From the NCBI GenBank assembly GCA_964562015.1, contig CAZLRH010000007.1, forward strand, positions 151,282-215,281: a stretch of DNA of 64,000 bases, written 5' to 3'. This document shows positions 1 to 8,638 of this stretch, in pieces; the stretch's first letter is position 1, and every line of letters begins with the position of its first letter. The position numbers were made by a program, and so were the translations under genes. The notes beneath the pieces are model-generated. The model saw only the letters and a list, made by a program, of their open reading frames with translations. It was not told the DNA's origin and searched no databases. The stretch is from CAZLRH01 sp964562015 (lineage in GTDB: Bacteria; Verrucomicrobiota; Verrucomicrobiia; Opitutales; JABDGR01).

Positions 1-80
1 TGCGTCTCCGCCGTGCGCAGCGTCATGAAATGGACGACGCCGGGCGAATAACCGGGCATGTACTGGTCGGATTGGCTCAT
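1..80 (-). CDS. Partial gene: N-terminus of a probable SAM-dependent methyltransferase
   Basis: Only the first 26 codons are inside the window; the gene runs off the left edge. The start is the ATG read leftward from position 80. The visible peptide (MSQSDQYMPGYSP, then VVHFMTLRTAET) resembles the segment that comes just before the glycine-rich SAM-binding motif in small class I methyltransferases, which often read GYS-VV-FM-RTAE-HAAF. The catalytic and SAM-binding region is not present here, so this call rests on the N-terminal segment alone. No clear Shine-Dalgarno sequence precedes the start. It is divergent from the toxin-antitoxin pair at 212-894. Confidence 0.45.
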   Translation of the reverse strand, partial: MSQSDQYMPGYSPGVVHFMTLRTAET

Positions 81-211
81 GGAAGAAAATTCAATAACGA
101 TTGGACACCGGCCGCAAGACCTACCCATCCTGCGGCATTGCATCGGCTGGATGTCCGGGCGAGAGGAAAGCCCGCTTGACCCGCCGTGAAGTATAACCTA
201 GAAGTTATCCC

Positions 212-454
212 ATGGCCTCGATCACCGTCAAGACTCTCCGCCACGCCTTTCCCGCGGTTCTCTCCAGCCTGCAACAGACAGAGCGCGTGACCATCACCCG
301 CCGCGGGCGGGCCGTGGCCACGCTGAGCGCCATCAAACCGCGCCGCGGACAGTGGACCCCGCCGGATTTCGCCGCGCGGGCCCGCGATGATTTCCATAAT
401 CGTTTTACCGCCCTTTCACTGATTGAGCAACTGCACAAATCGGCGGGCCGCTGA
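212..454 (+). CDS. Type II antitoxin, Phd/YefM-like
   Basis: This 80-residue protein starts with a short N-terminal block (MASITVKTLRHAFPAVL) followed by RVTITRRGRAVATLSAI. That is the beta-hairpin/dimerisation pattern of Phd/YefM antitoxins, where 'ITRRGRPVAVL' is typical. Antitoxins of this family bind their own promoter as dimers and neutralise the partner toxin through a flexible C-terminus; here the C-terminal 35 residues are charged and aromatic, which fits. Its stop codon overlaps the start of the following PIN-domain gene in an ATGA junction (452-456), so the two are translationally coupled. Assignment to Phd/YefM rather than another small antitoxin class is inferred from pattern only. 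Confidence 0.75.
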   Translation: MASITVKTLRHAFPAVLSSLQQTERVTITRRGRAVATLSAIKPRRGQWTPPDFAARARDDFHNRFTALSLIEQLHKSAGR

Positions 455-894
455 TGCGCGAATTCGCCGACACTTCCTTTCTGGTCTCGCTGTATGTGCC
501 GGACGCCAATCACCCGGCCGCCGCGACCCACGCCAGCAACTGGCGGCAGCCGCCTCTTTTGCCCCTCACCCCATTTGGGGCCTTTGAGTTGAACAATACT
601 TTGCGCCGCCTGGTCTTTCTCGGGCTGTTCAAGGCCGCGGATTTGCGCCGCCTCGCGCGGCGGGTGCGGGAGGACCTCGGAAATGGAGTTCTGCAGGACC
701 GTCCGCTCGAAGGCTATCGCTTGATCCAAGAAGGCGAGGAAGTTTCGCGGCACATTACTTCCGGTCACGGCACCCGGGCGCTGGATGTCCTGCATATTGC
801 CGCCGCCCGCTTGCACCGCTGCACGTTATTCCTCAGCTTCGACAAAAACCAGCGCCTGGCGGCACGGGCCGCGGGGCTGACGGTTGGGCCCTAA
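454..894 (+). CDS. PIN-domain toxin, VapC-like ribonuclease
   Basis: This 146-residue protein has the size and acidic residues of a VapC toxin, a Mg-dependent endoribonuclease that commonly cuts tRNA or rRNA. The visible active-site candidates are Asp6 in FADTSFLV, Glu45 in FELNN, Asp111 in ALDVLHIAAA and Asp130 in LSFDKNQRLA. The final strand-helix signature (F-S-F-D-x-x-Q-R-x-L-A) is characteristic of PIN domains. It starts on the ATG that overlaps the antitoxin stop. No truncation is seen, so it appears intact. The RNA target cannot be read from sequence. Confidence 0.88.
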   Translation: MREFADTSFLVSLYVPDANHPAAATHASNWRQPPLLPLTPFGAFELNNTLRRLVFLGLFKAADLRRLARRVREDLGNGVLQDRPLEGYRLIQEGEEVSRHITSGHGTRALDVLHIAAARLHRCTLFLSFDKNQRLAARAAGLTVGP

Positions 895-955
895 ACTTTT
901 CTCATCCCGGCTTGCCCATTCTGGTCTAGTTCGTTTGTTTCAGTGGCTGCGCCCC

Positions 956-1906
956 ATGTTTTTGCCGACCCTTTCATTTTTGGCCCAGACTCCCGCAGCG
1001 CCGGCACCCGCCGTCCCCGCGCCGCCCGCCGGTCCGTACTGGGTCCATAATCTGGACCCCTTTGCGTTGCATTTTCCCGCAAGCTGGCCGCTGCCGGGCA
1101 TCCGCTGGTACGGGCTCGCGTACATTGCGGGCTTTCTCATGGCGGCGGGGTTGCTGCGCCTGTACGCGGTCAAAGGCCGCTGGCCACTCACCAGCGACCA
1201 GCGCTCGACGCTCATCACTTCGCTCATCATCGGCATCCTGGGCGGCGGGCGGCTGGGATATTGTCTGCTGTACCGGCCGGCGGATTTTTTTGCGAATCCC
1301 TTGATCATCATCCGCGTGTGGGAAGGCGGCATGGCGAGCCACGGCGGTTTCGCCGGCGGACTGCTGGCTTTATGGTGGTTTGGCCGTCACAGCCGGCTGG
1401 GTTTCCGACAAGTCTGCGACGGTGTGGCGACGCTCGTCTCGCCGGGATTGTTTTTGGGCCGCATCGCGAATTTTGTGAACGGCGAGCTTTGGGGCAAAGT
1501 CACGACGGTCTCGTGGGCGGTCATCTTTCCCGTTCGCGACCAAGGCGTCCTCATCGGCTACACGGAACCGCGGCACCCGTCGCAGCTCTACGAGGCCCTA
1601 CTCGAGGGCCTGCTGCTCGCCTTGTACATGCAATGGCGCTGGTGGAGCGGCCCGCCGCCCGGCCAGCCAGGGGCGCGACCCTCGGGCCAGCTCGCCGGGG
1701 AGTTTTTAATCGGCTACGCGCTCGTGCGGATGGTCGGCGAAATATTTCGCGAGCCCGACGAAGGCATCTCGCTGCTGCTGGGCCTGAGCCGCGGCACCTT
1801 CTACTCCATTTTCATGATTCTCGGCGGGCTGGGGTTTATCGTCGCCTCGCGGCGTGGGGAAAAAGAGCCGCCGCCCAAACCCAAGCGTAGGAAAGCGCGC
1901 CGGTAA
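956..1906 (+). CDS. lgt: Prolipoprotein diacylglyceryl transferase
   Basis: Lgt moves diacylglycerol from phosphatidylglycerol to the lipobox cysteine of prelipoproteins in the inner membrane, the first step of lipoprotein maturation. The protein has the family signatures in order: YGLAYIAGF near residue 60, GGRLGY near residue 97, SHGGFAGG near residue 128, the Lgt signature RIANFVNGELWG near residue 170, and RHPSQLYEALLEG near residue 205. Several hydrophobic membrane helices separate them, and the tail is Lys/Arg rich. The reading frame is open upstream to 884, overlapping the toxin gene, but the ATG at 956 followed by a hydrophobic, Pro/Ala-rich segment is the likelier start (316 residues). 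Several lipoproteins in this window (11106, 22570, 48301, 50953) are candidate substrates. Confidence 0.95.
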   Translation: MFLPTLSFLAQTPAAPAPAVPAPPAGPYWVHNLDPFALHFPASWPLPGIRWYGLAYIAGFLMAAGLLRLYAVKGRWPLTSDQRSTLITSLIIGILGGGRLGYCLLYRPADFFANPLIIIRVWEGGMASHGGFAGGLLALWWFGRHSRLGFRQVCDGVATLVSPGLFLGRIANFVNGELWGKVTTVSWAVIFPVRDQGVLIGYTEPRHPSQLYEALLEGLLLALYMQWRWWSGPPPGQPGARPSGQLAGEFLIGYALVRMVGEIFREPDEGISLLLGLSRGTFYSIFMILGGLGFIVASRRGEKEPPPKPKRRKARR

Positions 1907-1926
1907 AGCCATTGTTCCGCCCGGGT

Positions 1927-4900
1927 TCAAGGCTTCTTGGTGGCTTTGGGCGCAGGAAGTTTTTTCGTGGTTTTGGCGGCGGTCGTGGCGGCTTTCGCTT
2001 TGGTAGTCGATGCCGCAGTCGTAGCCGGCGTTGCCGAAGCCGCCGCCGGGGCTTGTGCTGACGCGCTCGCGGTGACTGTCGGTGGATTCAACGTCCGTGC
2101 CACCAAGGGCACCAGCGCGTCGGGGTCCGCGGGATTGCGCACGTCGTTGGAAAGCTCCCAGAACATCACGCCACCGAGGCCGAGGCTGTTCACATAATTC
2201 GCCTTGGCGGTGACGGTGCGCTGATTGTCCCAGGTTAGGAAAATTCTCTTGGTCGCATTGTACAACCACGCGACCTGCGCGGCATCGTCCCAGTATTCGA
2301 TATAGCCCGCATCGCTCGCGCGCAAATCGTGCACATAGCGGTAATCATACATCCCCGCCTCGAACTGCCCCGGCGCCGCGCCATTGGCCGTCGCGTAAAG
2401 GCCGTGGTTCGTTGCTCCCACCTGCTGCCAGCCGCGCGAATAAAGCGGCACGCCCAGCACGAGTTTAGCCGCAGGGACACCTGTATTCATGTAGGCGTGG
2501 ACCGTGTAATTGCCATTGAAATAAACGTCCTCCGGCGCGGGGCTGGCGGGATTTGCAAAGAGCGGCGATTGGTGGTCCGTGCGCGCGGGTTCCCAGGAGC
2601 CGTGATAATCATAGGTCATCAAATCAAACCAATCGAGGTAGGGCGCCATGCCGCCGGGATCCATTTGCGCAATTTCCGTATAGCCGGCCGGAGCCGCGAC
2701 GGTGATCAAGTAATGCTGGCCGTCCGCCGCGCCCGCGAGGTCGAGTTGCCGCCGCAGTTCCTTCACCAGTTCGCGGTAGTTCGCGCCGTCATTGGCGCGC
2801 ACATTCGCATTCACGTCGGTCGCCACGCCGGGATATTCCCAGTCCAGGTCCACACCGTTAAATCCCTCGGAGCGCAGGAATTTCACCACCGACGCCGCAA
2901 ATTTCGTCCGCGCCGCCGCTGTGGCCGCGATGTCGGAAAAGCGGTTGGAAAGCGTCCAGCCGCCCACGGCAATCAAGGTTTGCAGGCCCGGATGCGCCTG
3001 TTTCACCAGACGCAAGGCCGCGAGATTGCCGCGCGTCGGGTCGCTCGCGGATTCGTTCGCATACGCAGGCACGCCATGGGCAGCCCAATCGTCGTACGTG
3101 GCGATCTCGCCGTTGGCGTCAATTTGCGCGAAGGCATAAATGACGTGGGTCAAATTGGCCGCCGGAATATTCCACACCTGATAATTGCGATCGCTGTAGA
3201 TGGACCACTCCGCGAAATAACCGACGACACGCTTGCCGCCCGGCGCGGGCACGGGTGTCGGAGTGGGTGTCGGGGTTGGTGTTGGAGTTGGACTCGGTGC
3301 TGGCGACGGAGCTGGAGTGGGTGTCGGCGCAGGTGTGGGCGCGGGAGCCGGAGTGGGCGTTGGCGCCGGCGCGGGAGTGGGTGTCGGGGAAGGAGTGGGC
3401 GTTGGAACCGGAGTAGTATTCCCGCCGGATCCGCCACTGGTGCCGGCAGCGGCACCATTCGCGGTGACGACAATATTGCGCGGAGCGGCGGGTTGGCCGG
3501 GAGCGGCCGTGAAGCCGATGACGGCTGTCGCGCCGGGCGCAAGTTTGCCGTTCCACGTTTCGTTTCCAAACAGGTAATGCCCGCCGCTGGCTTTTTGCAC
3601 GACGACATTCCAAATCGTGTCGGTTTGAAAATCGGCGTCGAAGGCAATGGTCCAATTATTCGCCGAAACCGTGCCCGTGTTTTGCAGGTGCAGTTCGCCG
3701 GTAAAACCACTGCCCCAGTCACTCGTCACCACAAACGTGGTGGCAATTGAAATTGCGCTCGTCGTGTTTCCACCGCCACCGCCGCTGGTATTCCCACTGG
3801 TTGTGTTCCCGCCCGTTGTATTTCCTCCGCCACTTGTGCTGTTTCCTCCCGTGGAGCCGCCGCCGCTAGTGTTGCCGCCTGTGCCACCCAGCGGAATGCC
3901 CGTGGGCGCGCCCGTCAGCAGCGTGGGATTTTGATAATAATTCTGCACCTTGCTGATCCACCAATATCCATCACTTGGCGGCGCGCCCGTGCCGTGTGTG
4001 CTGTCCCCCACCCCAGCGCCGAAAAGCGCAATGGTCACGCCCGCCTGCTCGGCCAGATCCAGATGCCGGCCCCAAGTCACGGTGCCGCCGGACACCGAGA
4101 CTTCGCTCAAGCCGTCCGTCGCGCTAAAATGCGTGAGTCGCGCGCCCGCGCCGGGGGCAAAGGCGTCACCGAAAAAATACGCCGGCGCCGAATCTTCGTA
4201 ATGCTGAAACGTGTTGTTCAGCGTCGGGAAAGACTGGCCGGGCGCGTACGGATTGGCCGCGAGCGACTGATTAATCCGGCCCACCGGCAATTGCCACAAC
4301 ACCACCGGCAGTTGGGCGCGCTCGTGCAATGCATTCACAAACACGAGGTAGTTTGTCCATTGCACCGCATTCCAAAACCAGGTGGCGGACGCCGGGTCGG
4401 CGGCCTTGCCTTCATAGCCGGCATCCAGGCCGTACTTGTCCACCGAGACAAAATTCGCGCCGTTGGTCAACACCCCCGCATCCACATAATAATCGGCGAT
4501 GGCGGTCGCTTCGTTGTGAATGGCCTGCCGGCCCGCCGCGAGACCCAGGGTGTCCGTGAGATGCATGAGACCCTTCGCGGCGATCGGCGTGGTCCAGCCT
4601 CCGGCGGGCGAGGCCCAGAGATTGATTTGCCAGCCGAAATAGGCGTTGGGCATGTTTTTGCGAATGATGTAATTCACCGCCTGCACGAAACCAGTCAGGG
4701 AATTCGGAAAATCCGGGTCCACGCCCGCCGTCAGCACGCCCGCGGCGTAAGCCTGGCTCGTGAGCGCGAGCACCTGGTCGGGCCCGCGTTGGTCATTTTG
4801 GGCGAAATAGCCGAGGAGGTCCGGCTCGAGCACGAAACCCACCAGTTCGCCGTTGGCCTCGGCGGCGGCCAAATCCAAGGCATATTTTAAATCCTGAAAA

Positions 4901-6006
4901 TATCCCAGCATGTAACTCGCGTTGGCGAGATGCTGGCTGTCGGTCGGATAACTCTCGCCGCCATCGGGGACATTGTAGAAGACGAAGAACGGAATCATGC
5001 CCAGCCGCAGGCTTTCGCGCACGTAGGAGGTGACGCGGAACCCGTCCGTTTGCGACCACGTGCGCCAGCCTTCGCCCTGATTCTTCGGACCGCCGTTGAG
5101 GTAAATGTAACGGTAATCCATGCGCCGGTTTTTGCCGTCGCTGGCGAAGGCCCGCCAGAAACTCAAATCGGCGTCGGTGTCCTCGCTCACGGAGCCAATG
5201 CCCAAATACTCCGGCAAGCCCGGCAGCGAGCCATCGTTGTTGCGCACGCGCACACCGAGGTAGCGCGTTTCACCGGTGGCCGCGTTGACCAATTTCAAGC
5301 CCGCGCGCCCCGGCTGCAAGCCCTTGAGGCTCAACCGCCCATCGAAAGTAAACGATGCGGCGACCACCGTCGGGTTGTTGGTCATCACGCTTAAGGCGGC
5401 GAGATTTCCGGCCGGATTTGTGAACGCAAAAATCGTCGGAGAACCCGGGACAATGTCCACTTGATTCGCCTGGCGGACATCGTCCACCCCCGCCAGTTGT
5501 AACGTGCCGGCCGCCACCGGATTACCACCGCTGCCACCCGAGGTGCTTCCTCCAGAAGTGTTGCCGCTTCCGCCACTGGTGTTGCCGCCGGTTCCACCGC
5601 CGGAAGTGCTGCCGGTCGAATCGTCCGTGCTAAAAGCCACACGAATGGAACCCGCGGGGAAAACCGGGCCGCCCGGACTGCCGACAAAACCCACGTCCAC
5701 CGAGCCACCCGCGGGAATAGCCGCATTCCAACTCGCGGGCGTGACGTGGTACGTTCCCCCGGAATGGCTGGCGATGCCATTCCATAGATCAGAAATGGCG
5801 CCGGGAAAATCGATATCCAGGGCCCAATTCGTGACGGGAACCGTGGAGTTGTTATAAAGCACGACATCGGCCGTGAAGCCGGAGCCCCAGTCATTCGCAA
5901 TGCTGTACTGGGCCTCGAGAGACTGACCATGGGCGGATGCCAGCGCTGCCCACGCCACCACCACGCACCAACCATCCCGCCAAAAGCGGGATAACATCGT
6001 CGTCAT
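1927..6006 (-). CDS. Secreted multidomain chitinase (CBM2 - unassigned domain - CBM2 - GH18)
   Basis: This is a 1359-residue exported enzyme. A signal peptide (about residues 1-27, ending AHG) is followed by a CBM2-type binding module (about 28-130, with NDWGSGF and conserved Trp), a Gly/Ser/Thr linker, a large domain of about 530 residues (166-695) that I cannot assign, a second CBM2 module (about 750-852, with SDWGSGF), a Pro/Thr/Ala linker (862-923) and a GH18 chitinase domain (about 923-1305). The GH18 catalytic motif DLDWEYP lies near residue 1054, with MTYDYHG further on; its Glu is the acid catalyst in this family. The C-terminus is a low-complexity Ala/Thr/Lys tail. A good Shine-Dalgarno sequence (AGGGAGG) lies 6-7 bases upstream of the ATG. 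Likely role: extracellular degradation of chitin or a chitin-containing wall. It converges on lgt with a 20-base gap. Confidence 0.9.
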   Translation of the reverse strand: MTTMLSRFWRDGWCVVVAWAALASAHGQSLEAQYSIANDWGSGFTADVVLYNNSTVPVTNWALDIDFPGAISDLWNGIASHSGGTYHVTPASWNAAIPAGGSVDVGFVGSPGGPVFPAGSIRVAFSTDDSTGSTSGGGTGGNTSGGSGNTSGGSTSGGSGGNPVAAGTLQLAGVDDVRQANQVDIVPGSPTIFAFTNPAGNLAALSVMTNNPTVVAASFTFDGRLSLKGLQPGRAGLKLVNAATGETRYLGVRVRNNDGSLPGLPEYLGIGSVSEDTDADLSFWRAFASDGKNRRMDYRYIYLNGGPKNQGEGWRTWSQTDGFRVTSYVRESLRLGMIPFFVFYNVPDGGESYPTDSQHLANASYMLGYFQDLKYALDLAAAEANGELVGFVLEPDLLGYFAQNDQRGPDQVLALTSQAYAAGVLTAGVDPDFPNSLTGFVQAVNYIIRKNMPNAYFGWQINLWASPAGGWTTPIAAKGLMHLTDTLGLAAGRQAIHNEATAIADYYVDAGVLTNGANFVSVDKYGLDAGYEGKAADPASATWFWNAVQWTNYLVFVNALHERAQLPVVLWQLPVGRINQSLAANPYAPGQSFPTLNNTFQHYEDSAPAYFFGDAFAPGAGARLTHFSATDGLSEVSVSGGTVTWGRHLDLAEQAGVTIALFGAGVGDSTHGTGAPPSDGYWWISKVQNYYQNPTLLTGAPTGIPLGGTGGNTSGGGSTGGNSTSGGGNTTGGNTTSGNTSGGGGGNTTSAISIATTFVVTSDWGSGFTGELHLQNTGTVSANNWTIAFDADFQTDTIWNVVVQKASGGHYLFGNETWNGKLAPGATAVIGFTAAPGQPAAPRNIVVTANGAAAGTSGGSGGNTTPVPTPTPSPTPTPAPAPTPTPAPAPTPAPTPTPAPSPAPSPTPTPTPTPTPTPVPAPGGKRVVGYFAEWSIYSDRNYQVWNIPAANLTHVIYAFAQIDANGEIATYDDWAAHGVPAYANESASDPTRGNLAALRLVKQAHPGLQTLIAVGGWTLSNRFSDIAATAAARTKFAASVVKFLRSEGFNGVDLDWEYPGVATDVNANVRANDGANYRELVKELRRQLDLAGAADGQHYLITVAAPAGYTEIAQMDPGGMAPYLDWFDLMTYDYHGSWEPARTDHQSPLFANPASPAPEDVYFNGNYTVHAYMNTGVPAAKLVLGVPLYSRGWQQVGATNHGLYATANGAAPGQFEAGMYDYRYVHDLRASDAGYIEYWDDAAQVAWLYNATKRIFLTWDNQRTVTAKANYVNSLGLGGVMFWELSNDVRNPADPDALVPLVARTLNPPTVTASASAQAPAAASATPATTAASTTKAKAATTAAKTTKKLPAPKATKKP

Positions 6007-6232
6007 CGCAACCTCCCTAAAGTTTGAGGGTTAAGGCGCTCCCGCCCGCCATGAGCCCGGGCAGGGGCGCCGAATCAGTTTGGCTTATGGTGGATAGGAG
6101 CACCCCCGCCCGGACGATATTCCGGGATTATTTTTGTGCTCCCCCGCAGCTCAACCCATCCAGCTTTTAGCTAGACCGCAGCCGCCATTTATTCCAGCCA
6201 AGCGGATTGGGAAATCGCCTCCTGCCTCAAGT

Positions 6233-8608
6233 TTATTGGCTTTTGGGGCGCGACTTGATACCCTTCACTGTTTCCAGCATTGTCGCTCGCCCCTCTTCCG
6301 GAATGTCAGCCTCGTTTATGGCCTTTTCAAGTGCCGGAAGATCAACAAAGGCCCAAGTGTAACAAATGGATTGCAGATTACCAGTCCGCGTTCGAGGGTC
6401 TGAAATACTTTTGGCCCAATTGATAGCTGAAGGTAGATTGTAAGCTCCTTCATTTTTCAACAGAGCTTGGATCGCCGTGTCCCGCTCGGGACCCGGATCA
6501 AGCGTGGTTATCCAAGTGGAAGCTGCTTGCGGATCAGCTGCGATCCAATTGTTGGTCAGCCGCGTTATGGCATTGTCGCGCGTCGCGCCTTCCGGCAGGT
6601 CGAAAACCAAATCCGACGCAGTTTCCGGAGATAAATTGTTAATGATATCACCCCGGAGCGCATTGGTCATCATGCCTTCCGGCAACGATTCGGCATCGAG
6701 CCACGCCTTGGCCGGATCCGCCGCTATAGCTCCATAGATCGCATTCGACCGCGCAGCATCCTGCAATGCACCCTCGGGCAAGCCCTCCGTCCAAGTCCTT
6801 GCGGCGGACGGATCTTGCTGCGCTAACCGACGGGCAATGAGGCCCGCGAGGTTTATATAACCCGCACCGTTAAAATCCGCAAACGCGCCTTGACGTCCAT
6901 ATTGGGTCGAATTGAAATTAGTCAACAAACCGGCAAGTTTGGGGTCATCAATAAATTTCTGGGCCATGGCCGCAACCGTGGCCGGATCGTATTCTGCCCA
7001 GTCCACTAGCAATTTGTTCGCAGTTTTTTGAAATAAATCCCCGGAAAGCTTGGATTGAGCCCAGGCAAAAGCGGAAACCGGATCGTCCTTGCCCCACGTA
7101 TTTACGAGAATATCGACAAGATTTTCCGGCGATGGCACGGTCGGAAATTTGGCAATGGCGTCGAAGGCCTTAAGTGGATCCTCGGCACACATTGAGGTGA
7201 ACACACTATTTACCGCAAACGCCCGGCCGCCGTCATCGAGCAGGTTATTAGCCCACGCCAACGCTGTGCTGGGGTCACGTGCCGCCATGGCGGTGCCCGC
7301 GGCGCCATATAGGTACCTGGGGATTGCGCTCCGCGGCCCAAATTGCCGGGCAATTTTTAAGGCCGCTTCTGGATCCCGATCAGCCAGGTATTGCCCCATT
7401 TTAATCACCACGTCGGTGCCATTGGGTCCTAAACCGCTTTTACTATCGGCAAACGCTGCCACGACCCAGGCCACCGAAGCATCGGGGTCTGTCTTCACCC
7501 AGTTCATCGCCACCGTTTCGACAATGCTTCGGCGCATATCCACTGGCAAAAACTGGGTGGCCTCCATCGAGGCCGCTACAGGGTCTTGTTGGGTCCAATT
7601 CGAGAATATGTTCTGAAGCGTGTCCAGCGTGCGCAGTTCAAGCGGGATATCCTTCCAGAGCTTATAGGCACCCTCTGGATCACGGGCGGCCATCACCGTT
7701 AAGACTTGCGCTTCCGCGTTGGCCCGAAGCGTAGGCTCAGTAAGCTGGCCTACCGCCGCCAAGGCGGTGGCTTGATCCAGCAAAGCATAAATCTTCAAGA
7801 CTGCAGCCACGGCCACCGCAGCGACCGGATTTTTGGAGTTCAAAGCCAGCGCCCGTTCAAGCGCCGACCGCGGATCGGCGACTGCAAGTGCGGTGAATAA
7901 ATTCCTCACTCCAGCATCAGTAGCTTGGGACCAATCTGCTTCATCGAGCAGGGCTAAAGCGGTATTCGGCTGCATTCCCGCTAAAAGAGCCAGAATAGCT
8001 AGCCAATGCGACCTTCCCTCAGTCGTCATCCTGTAAGTGTCCCATTCCTCATGAGCCGCAGTGGCATTCCCTGCATACCAGCTGCCAAACACACAGGCGA
8101 GAGCCCAATTGCGATCATCGACGTGGACAAGCTCTTGCGCCGCTCTTTCTGCTTCGACCGGATTGACCATCGCCCACGTTTGAAAGACCGCCGCCCAAAC
8201 TGCATGGTCTTCGTGGCGTTGGGAAGTGGCCAGAAAATGAGTGAGGGCCGCCTTTGGGTCCTCCGCCGCCCAGCGTGCATAGGCCAATCGACGCAACATA
8301 ACCCGATTGGCCATTGAGGTCTTGGTCGCGTGGTCAAGTAGTCCCGCCAATTGCAAAATCGGTGTCGCCTCCACGATTGCGGCCAAGGCCAAAATTCGCT
8401 CTCGTTCACTCGGCGCCGCCATAGCGCCAGCCAGCGATGATTTCGCGGGTGCAGCCCCGGCCGCGTCCGTCCAGGAGGGGGAATTCCAGTCGGGAAGTAC
8501 TTTTGGAGTAAATTGCGCCAAGCCCCACCCGGCCGCAATCCAAGCCGCGAGCGTCAAAATCAGCACAAAACCACTAGGTGAAGAAGCTGAGGCGGATTTT
8601 GCGTTCAT
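6233..8608 (-). CDS. Anchored DP/W-repeat solenoid protein (second of a tandem pair)
   Basis: This 791-residue protein has one N-terminal hydrophobic segment (about residues 13-32, probable signal anchor). The rest consists of helical repeats of roughly 30-36 residues with the pattern A-x-x-W-x-x-x-D-P-x-x-A-x-x-W-x-x-x-L-P. Examples are NWVKTDPDASVAWV, NTWGKDDPVSAFAW and NNWIAADPQAASTW. I do not recognise a named Pfam family; the spacing suggests a TPR- or HEAT-like alpha-solenoid used for protein binding. It is 30 bases downstream of a paralogue of the same layout (8639-10912) and surely shares its transcript. The two are similar in length and repeat pattern but diverged in sequence. No catalytic motif is visible. 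Function unknown. Confidence 0.7.
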   Translation of the reverse strand: MNAKSASASSPSGFVLILTLAAWIAAGWGLAQFTPKVLPDWNSPSWTDAAGAAPAKSSLAGAMAAPSERERILALAAIVEATPILQLAGLLDHATKTSMANRVMLRRLAYARWAAEDPKAALTHFLATSQRHEDHAVWAAVFQTWAMVNPVEAERAAQELVHVDDRNWALACVFGSWYAGNATAAHEEWDTYRMTTEGRSHWLAILALLAGMQPNTALALLDEADWSQATDAGVRNLFTALAVADPRSALERALALNSKNPVAAVAVAAVLKIYALLDQATALAAVGQLTEPTLRANAEAQVLTVMAARDPEGAYKLWKDIPLELRTLDTLQNIFSNWTQQDPVAASMEATQFLPVDMRRSIVETVAMNWVKTDPDASVAWVVAAFADSKSGLGPNGTDVVIKMGQYLADRDPEAALKIARQFGPRSAIPRYLYGAAGTAMAARDPSTALAWANNLLDDGGRAFAVNSVFTSMCAEDPLKAFDAIAKFPTVPSPENLVDILVNTWGKDDPVSAFAWAQSKLSGDLFQKTANKLLVDWAEYDPATVAAMAQKFIDDPKLAGLLTNFNSTQYGRQGAFADFNGAGYINLAGLIARRLAQQDPSAARTWTEGLPEGALQDAARSNAIYGAIAADPAKAWLDAESLPEGMMTNALRGDIINNLSPETASDLVFDLPEGATRDNAITRLTNNWIAADPQAASTWITTLDPGPERDTAIQALLKNEGAYNLPSAINWAKSISDPRTRTGNLQSICYTWAFVDLPALEKAINEADIPEEGRATMLETVKGIKSRPKSQ

Positions 8609-8638
8609 GGATGATCAATAATCTTGGGGTAAATATGT

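Noticed and set aside
3233..3577. Gly/Val repeat protein on the plus strand
   Set aside because: It is the antisense reading of the Pro/Thr/Ala linker of the chitinase.
6007..6232. Structured 5' leader of the chitinase as a riboswitch
   Set aside because: The 225-base gap is G+C-rich and can form hairpins, but I find no match to known riboswitch cores.
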